NCBI GenBank assembly: GCA_013416445.1
Contig: JACCER010000004.1
Coordinates: 1 to 64,000 of the forward strand
DNA length: 64,000 nt
Direction: 5' to 3'
Source of the DNA: Alcaligenaceae bacterium
GTDB taxonomy: Bacteria > Pseudomonadota > Gammaproteobacteria > Burkholderiales > Burkholderiaceae_B
Shown: in pieces, positions 60,259 to 64,000 of the stretch
Numbering within the stretch: position 1 is the stretch's first letter
Layout of the letters: each line of letters begins with the position of its first letter
Translations under genes and position numbers: made by a program
The notes under the pieces: generated by a model
Told to the model about the DNA's origin: nothing
The model's database searches: none
The model's input: only the letters and a program-made list of their open reading frames with translations

Positions 60259-61446
60259 ATGGATCAGCTTGCCGTGCTCAAGGCTGCTTTTCTTGTCATA
60301 CCCCTGGTGCTGCTGGCCTACGCTGTGCTGCCCTGGCGCTGGCGCTGGCGACTTCCATCGGGCATTGCATTGGGCGTAGCGGCCGCCTTTGCCTTGGCAG
60401 GTCTTTTCCCGGGGGGCATTGACTATCTTGTGTCGTTTTCCATCATGGCTTCGATATACGCCATTCTCAGCCTGGGCTTGAACTCTCAATGGGGTTATAA
60501 CGGCCATCTTAATTTTGGCGTGGCGGGCTTTTTTGCGGTAGGCGCATTTACCTGCGCCCTATTTATCACGGCGCCTCCCAGCGGACTGATGGCACAGTAC
60601 GCACAACAGGCCTTTGGCTTGCAAGCGCCCTTTCTTGTCGGCCTGATTGCCGCCGCTCTGGTTTCCGGGGTTGTTGGCTTTCTGGTTGCTTTACCCGTGC
60701 TGCGGCTACGCACTGATTTTCTGGCTATTGCCACGCTGGGTATTGGTGAAATCATACGGCTGATCTTTCAAAACGAACGCTGGCTGGCCAATGGCCCACA
60801 GCCGCTGAGTGGTATTCCGCAGCCCTTGTCCTGCCTGTTCGAGCAGCCCGCCTGCAGTTGGCTGCCACAGTGGGCGGCGCAAGTGTTTGCACCCTTGCAA
60901 CCGCGAAATTACATGTATCTATATCTGCTGATCACTGTGCTTGTGCTGGCTATTGTGTACTTGGTGCTGGAAACCGCCGTACGTTCGCCTTGGGGCCGGG
61001 CACTGCGTGCGGTGCGTGACGAAGAGTCGTCGGCAGCCATGAACGGCAAATATGTCACATCACTGCGGGTGCAGTCGTTCGTATTGGGTGCGATGGTCAT
61101 GGGTGTGGGCGGTGCGCTCTATGCTCCCTATATGGTCACCATCGATTACAGTCACTTCGAACCGCTGTTCGGCACTTTTATCGTCTGGGTCATGCTGATG
61201 CTGGGCGGCAGTGGCAACAACAAAGGGGCAATACTGGGTGCTTTTGTGATTTGGGGCGTGTGGAGCGGAACGGCATTTATCACGGACGCGCTCCAGTCAA
61301 GTTTAAGCAGCTTTGCCCCGGAAATCGCCTCGCGCACGGCTTTTCTGCGCTGGATGTTCGTGGGGCTGCTGCTGGCGGTGATAGTGCTATACCGCCCTGT
61401 AGGCATACTGAAGGAAGAAAAACGTGTGTCAAAATTTATAGACTGA
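60259..61446 (+). CDS. livM: LIV-type ABC transporter permease (LivM)
   Basis: 395 residues, about ten helices. LGLNSQWGYNGHLNFGVAGF, LRTDFLAIATLGIGEIIRLI, and the coupling loop RALRAVRDEESSAAMNGKYV are typical of LivM. AAGGAA before the ATG, 15 bases after livH. The insertion at 195-230 with CLFEQPACSWLPQW carries two Cys and is unusual. Confidence 0.9.
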   Translation: MDQLAVLKAAFLVIPLVLLAYAVLPWRWRWRLPSGIALGVAAAFALAGLFPGGIDYLVSFSIMASIYAILSLGLNSQWGYNGHLNFGVAGFFAVGAFTCALFITAPPSGLMAQYAQQAFGLQAPFLVGLIAAALVSGVVGFLVALPVLRLRTDFLAIATLGIGEIIRLIFQNERWLANGPQPLSGIPQPLSCLFEQPACSWLPQWAAQVFAPLQPRNYMYLYLLITVLVLAIVYLVLETAVRSPWGRALRAVRDEESSAAMNGKYVTSLRVQSFVLGAMVMGVGGALYAPYMVTIDYSHFEPLFGTFIVWVMLMLGGSGNNKGAILGAFVIWGVWSGTAFITDALQSSLSSFAPEIASRTAFLRWMFVGLLLAVIVLYRPVGILKEEKRVSKFID

Positions 61447-61477
61447 ATTAGGCTGCACTAGCACCCCACCCAACACC

Positions 61478-62821
61478 CTACACTTTCGGAATTTGAGCCG
61501 CCGGCATGGTTTTGATCGTTTCTATCTTGCCGCCGCTAAACTTCCAGATATTGATAGGGGTAATTACATCACCGTGCTCATCAAAGTCGCAAGGGCCGGC
61601 AGCACCGGTGTAATTGATTTTCTTGCCAGCCTTGATCAGTTTCAACATTTCGAGAATACGTCCATCGTCGCCCCCTTCTATTTCTTCACCCGGGGGATTA
61701 CACACCACGCGTAACTGGTCACGCAGCGCAACGCCGGTGATTTTCGCGGCATCGGTTGCGCCATTGGCAATGACCTTGGCCAGGGCCAGGCCTATGGCCA
61801 TGGCGGCGTCATAGGTAGACGCGGTGAACGGCGGGATATTGTCGTACTTGTAGGCTGCTTTGAAATTCTTGGCAAAATCCTGATAGGCCGCCGTAGTGGT
61901 ATCTTCGCCGGGCGCTGTTCCCAGCTTGCCATCCAGGCTGCTGGCGCCCACCGCCTGGACCACATCCAGCGAGGCGTTGCCATCGGTAAATTCCCAGCTG
62001 GTATAACTGAAGATATCACGCGACTCTTTAATGAAAACAGCAGTGTGCGCGGGGTAGCTGACTGCCAGCAACAAGTCAGGCTTGTCTTTCAAGGCTGTGG
62101 CCAATTCAGACTTATAAGTGGGCTGCACCTGCTCGGGGTGAGGAACCTGGGCCAACACCTTGCCGCCCCGGTGCTCAAACGACTTCGCAAATGAATTCGA
62201 CAAGCCTTGACCGTAAGGATTATTAATATATATTGTAGATACAGTCTTGAACTTGTAGTCTTTGATGATTTCACCATTGATCAATTGCGCGGCCACTACG
62301 CCTTGCAAGGCATCGGACGCTGTGGTGCGAAACAGCAGATCGGCCTTGGCATCGGCCGGCAAAACAGTGATAAGCGGCGATGTAGCGCCGTTGGCGACCT
62401 GCAATACGCCAGAAGGAATGGAAACTGATGTTGCCACCGCAACGGTGACACCGCTGGACCATTCGCCGATGATGGCTGGCACCTTATCGGAATCGACCAG
62501 TTGGCGTGCAGCCTGTACGCCCACCGTGGGCAAGGTGGAGGTGTCTACCGTAATATGTCGGGCAATGATGTCGCCGCCAAAAACCTGCTTGGCGGCTTTA
62601 TTGATTTGATCGACAGCAAGCTGTACCGCATCTCGGTAATAAGGGCCAAACTCGGCCGCCGCGCCGGTCATGGGGGCTATCTGGCCCAGGTTGATGGCGG
62701 GCGGCGCTGCAGCATAGCTACGGCCCGGAAATGCGCTGCTAAGAACAACAGCGCCGCCCGCAGCACCAATGGAGATAAAGAATTTACGGCGACTTATGAG
62801 GCTTGAGTTCTGATCAGTCAT
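61478..62821 (-). CDS. LIV-type ABC receptor with a Tat-like signal
   Basis: 447 residues, periplasmic binding protein of LivK/type 1 fold: IAPMTGAAAEFGPYYRDAVQ, VPAIIGEWSSGVTVAVATSV, GQGLSNSFAKSFEHRGGKVL. The signal has SRRKFFISIGAAGG, a twin-arginine motif, so it may be exported folded. It is convergent with livM rather than in the operon, but is the obvious partner of the transporter. Longer than LivK (about 370) by extra segments near the C-terminus. Confidence 0.85.
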   Translation of the reverse strand: MTDQNSSLISRRKFFISIGAAGGAVVLSSAFPGRSYAAAPPAINLGQIAPMTGAAAEFGPYYRDAVQLAVDQINKAAKQVFGGDIIARHITVDTSTLPTVGVQAARQLVDSDKVPAIIGEWSSGVTVAVATSVSIPSGVLQVANGATSPLITVLPADAKADLLFRTTASDALQGVVAAQLINGEIIKDYKFKTVSTIYINNPYGQGLSNSFAKSFEHRGGKVLAQVPHPEQVQPTYKSELATALKDKPDLLLAVSYPAHTAVFIKESRDIFSYTSWEFTDGNASLDVVQAVGASSLDGKLGTAPGEDTTTAAYQDFAKNFKAAYKYDNIPPFTASTYDAAMAIGLALAKVIANGATDAAKITGVALRDQLRVVCNPPGEEIEGGDDGRILEMLKLIKAGKKINYTGAAGPCDFDEHGDVITPINIWKFSGGKIETIKTMPAAQIPKV

Positions 62822-63027
62822 GATGTCCCTCCTGGGGATTGACCTTCGTCACATTCAGGCCGCACATGGGGCTTGTACGCTTGCAAGCCCAGCGCAGTCT
62901 ACTTGCACTTTTTATTGCTGTGCACTTTTGATAATACTGCTGCGCTTATGGTGTGTGTCAAGCTGTACTCAAGACTGAGATCACGGCGTAAGTATTAAAG
63001 CGTAGATGTGCTTGCAGAGGACGCTTG

Positions 63028-63062
63028 GTATCGGATTACGGCGCTAGCGCGCCCTGGCCCTA
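63028..63062. repeat. REP-like palindrome, copy 6 (degenerate)
   Basis: TATCGGATTACGGCGCTAGC then GCGCCCTGGCCCTAC. The right arm has decayed. First of two copies 10 bases apart in the 342-bp gap after the receptor gene; the rest of the gap is without genes. Confidence 0.55.
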
Positions 63063-63072
63063 CAGGCGAATT

Positions 63073-63110
63073 CGTAGGTCGGATTAACGCCGCAGGCGCG
63101 TAATCCGATA
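63073..63110. repeat. REP-like palindrome, copy 7
   Basis: CGTAGGTCGGATTAACGCCG then CAGGCGCGTAATCCGATA. Arms match the family consensus with one mismatch. Confidence 0.8.
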
Positions 63111-63163
63111 AAGGCAGCACGACAACAACGGCCCGGTAAACGCCGTCGCACCAAAACCGGCCC

Positions 63164-63364
63164 TTAGGCCAGCGCTTCTTTGGCGGCTTCTTCCGGGGTC
63201 AGACCGTTATAAAACAAATCGGTAAACCATTCAGCTTCTTCTTCAATATGTTCCTGTGCCTCACGCACTGTGGCGCCAGCGGCAACCAGAAGACCTTCCA
63301 CTTCTATGCACCATTCGATGAGCGCCACTTCATCAGGGTCGAGCGTAGCTTTCTTTTTAGCCAT
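63164..63364 (-). CDS. Small acidic protein, unknown function
   Basis: 66 residues, AAAGGATGG before the ATG. MAKKKATLDPDEVALIEWCI followed by a Glu-rich amphipathic helix (REAQEHIEEEAEWFTDLFYN) and GLTPEEAAKEALA. Cytoplasmic; looks like a conserved small helical protein. Lies 91 bases after the yciH-like gene on the same strand. Confidence 0.6.
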   Translation of the reverse strand: MAKKKATLDPDEVALIEWCIEVEGLLVAAGATVREAQEHIEEEAEWFTDLFYNGLTPEEAAKEALA

Positions 63365-63455
63365 GTATCCATCCTTTAATCAAGACTGGCGCCGATTAAG
63401 TCGCTGCCAGGAACTGGCGAGGCAACAAGCGCACATAGGCCAGAGAATACATCAG

Positions 63456-63827
63456 CTAGCCACCCGCGCGCTTGACCACCCAGCCATATGACGCCAGTTT
63501 TTGCATGACGAGCACGCGATGATCACCCTGGATCTCGATGACGCCCTCTTTGCAGGTGCCTCCCGAGCCACAAGCTGTTCTTAATTGCTTGCCCAAATCG
63601 GCTAAAGCGGCGGCTTCGAGCGGGACTCCTTTGATGACAGTAACCCCTTTGCCACGCCGGCCCTTGGTTTCCAGGGATACCCGGACAATGCCATCAGAGC
63701 GGGGAGGTTCTTTGTGCGCTTTACACTGACAAAGCGCCACCGGTTGTCCGCATCCTGGGCACATGCGGCCGGTTTCCGTCGAGTAGACCAATGAACTGCC
63801 CTGCCGCCGGCTTCCTGTACTTGCCAT
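63456..63827 (-). CDS. yciH: SUI1/YciH-type translation factor
   Basis: 123 residues. An N-terminal zinc-ribbon-like CPGCGQPVALCQC (C23-C35) and the SUI1 domain: VRVSLETKGRRGKGVTVIKG, LGKQLRTACGSGGTCKEGVI and the end GDHRVLVMQKLASYGW. Relatives of eukaryotic eIF1; in E. coli YciH affects start-site fidelity. Full length for the family. Confidence 0.9.
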   Translation of the reverse strand: MASTGSRRQGSSLVYSTETGRMCPGCGQPVALCQCKAHKEPPRSDGIVRVSLETKGRRGKGVTVIKGVPLEAAALADLGKQLRTACGSGGTCKEGVIEIQGDHRVLVMQKLASYGWVVKRAGG

Positions 63828-63956
63828 AAACGTGTCGTAAGATAATTAATAAATAGAACGCTGAATTCATTATTGTCTCTTGTGCGAAACAATTTGGCGA
63901 ATCATCGTCTGGTTTACCGTATCAGCCGACCACCTGGCTTGATGATTGAAATGCTG

Positions 63957-63999
63957 TTTGTCGGGTTACGCACCTGGCGGCGCCAATCCGGCCTACGGA
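63957..63999. repeat. REP-like palindrome, copy 8 (degenerate)
   Basis: TTTGTCGGGTTACGCACCTG then GCGGCGCCAATCCGGCCTACGGA. Orientation is reversed relative to copies 2 and 3. Confidence 0.6.
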
Positions 64000-64000
64000 A

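Overview
The window looks like chromosome from a betaproteobacterium, most probably of the Alcaligenaceae (Burkholderiales). The signs are several Bug-type (tripartite tricarboxylate) receptors, a TAXI/TRAP importer, a LIV-type ABC importer, a full catechol branch of the beta-ketoadipate pathway, a cbb3-type oxidase and many short dispersed palindromes of the GTAGGTCGGATTA...GCGCGTAATCCGAC type. No identity search was run; this is a reading of gene content and composition.

Layout. 1-1.4 kb is a graveyard: the end of an IS3-type element, a broken calcium-loop protein, a scrap resembling nadB, a nearly identical copy of the 3' end of a carbonic anhydrase gene, and the tail of an SDR-type gene. 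1.4-6.3 kb carries a large orphan protein, a membrane protein, a Tat-exported beta-carbonic anhydrase preceded by a coupled 37-codon ORF, and a secreted HELFH metalloprotease-like gene split by an in-frame amber codon. 6.5-10.5 kb is a Fap-like functional amyloid/export operon (FapF barrel, FapD C39 peptidase, two small exported proteins sharing a TVIQNS motif, one Gly-rich exported protein). 10.7-16.4 kb holds housekeeping-like genes (DUF2058, methyltransferase, Fsr-type efflux, PaeA/YtfL, DHA2 efflux). 16.5-19.7 kb is a variant cbb3 oxidase operon with CcoO fused to an extra cytochrome c domain and no CcoP. 19.8-33.5 kb has an amidase, QmcA/NfeD, TAXI/TRAP transport, a secreted protein and trypsin-like protein pair, a 3-oxoacid (probably 3-oxoadipate) CoA-transferase with a Bug receptor, and a split lipoate ligase. 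33.7-41.1 kb has an orphan Rieske protein, a GntP-type permease, catR and catBCA-catD. 41.2-47.4 kb has a MetX-like hydrolase, a Bug/LysR pair, and an HMA protein with a P-type ATPase whose C-terminus is frameshifted, then relics. 47.5-49.2 kb is a small island bounded by a 21-bp repeat at the 3' end of tRNA-fMet, carrying vapBC and remnants of a recombinase, an IS3 orfA and an Abi-like gene. 49.3-57.5 kb includes an aldolase, an OmpA-like lipoprotein, a second, deletion-damaged copy of the protein/protease pair, and an MvdD-like ATP-grasp gene coupled to a 202-residue two-repeat protein ending in CDCDDG. 57.7-62.8 kb is a LIV-type ABC transporter, followed by YciH.

How the genes fit: catA, catB, catC and catD take catechol to 3-oxoadipate, and pcaIJ (7 kb upstream) would activate it to the CoA ester; the thiolase is not in the window. 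A CatR-type site (ATAC-N7-GTAT) lies before catB. The best candidates for something undescribed are the ATP-grasp/two-repeat protein locus (54.4-56.5 kb) and the divergent Fap-like operon (6.6-10.5 kb).
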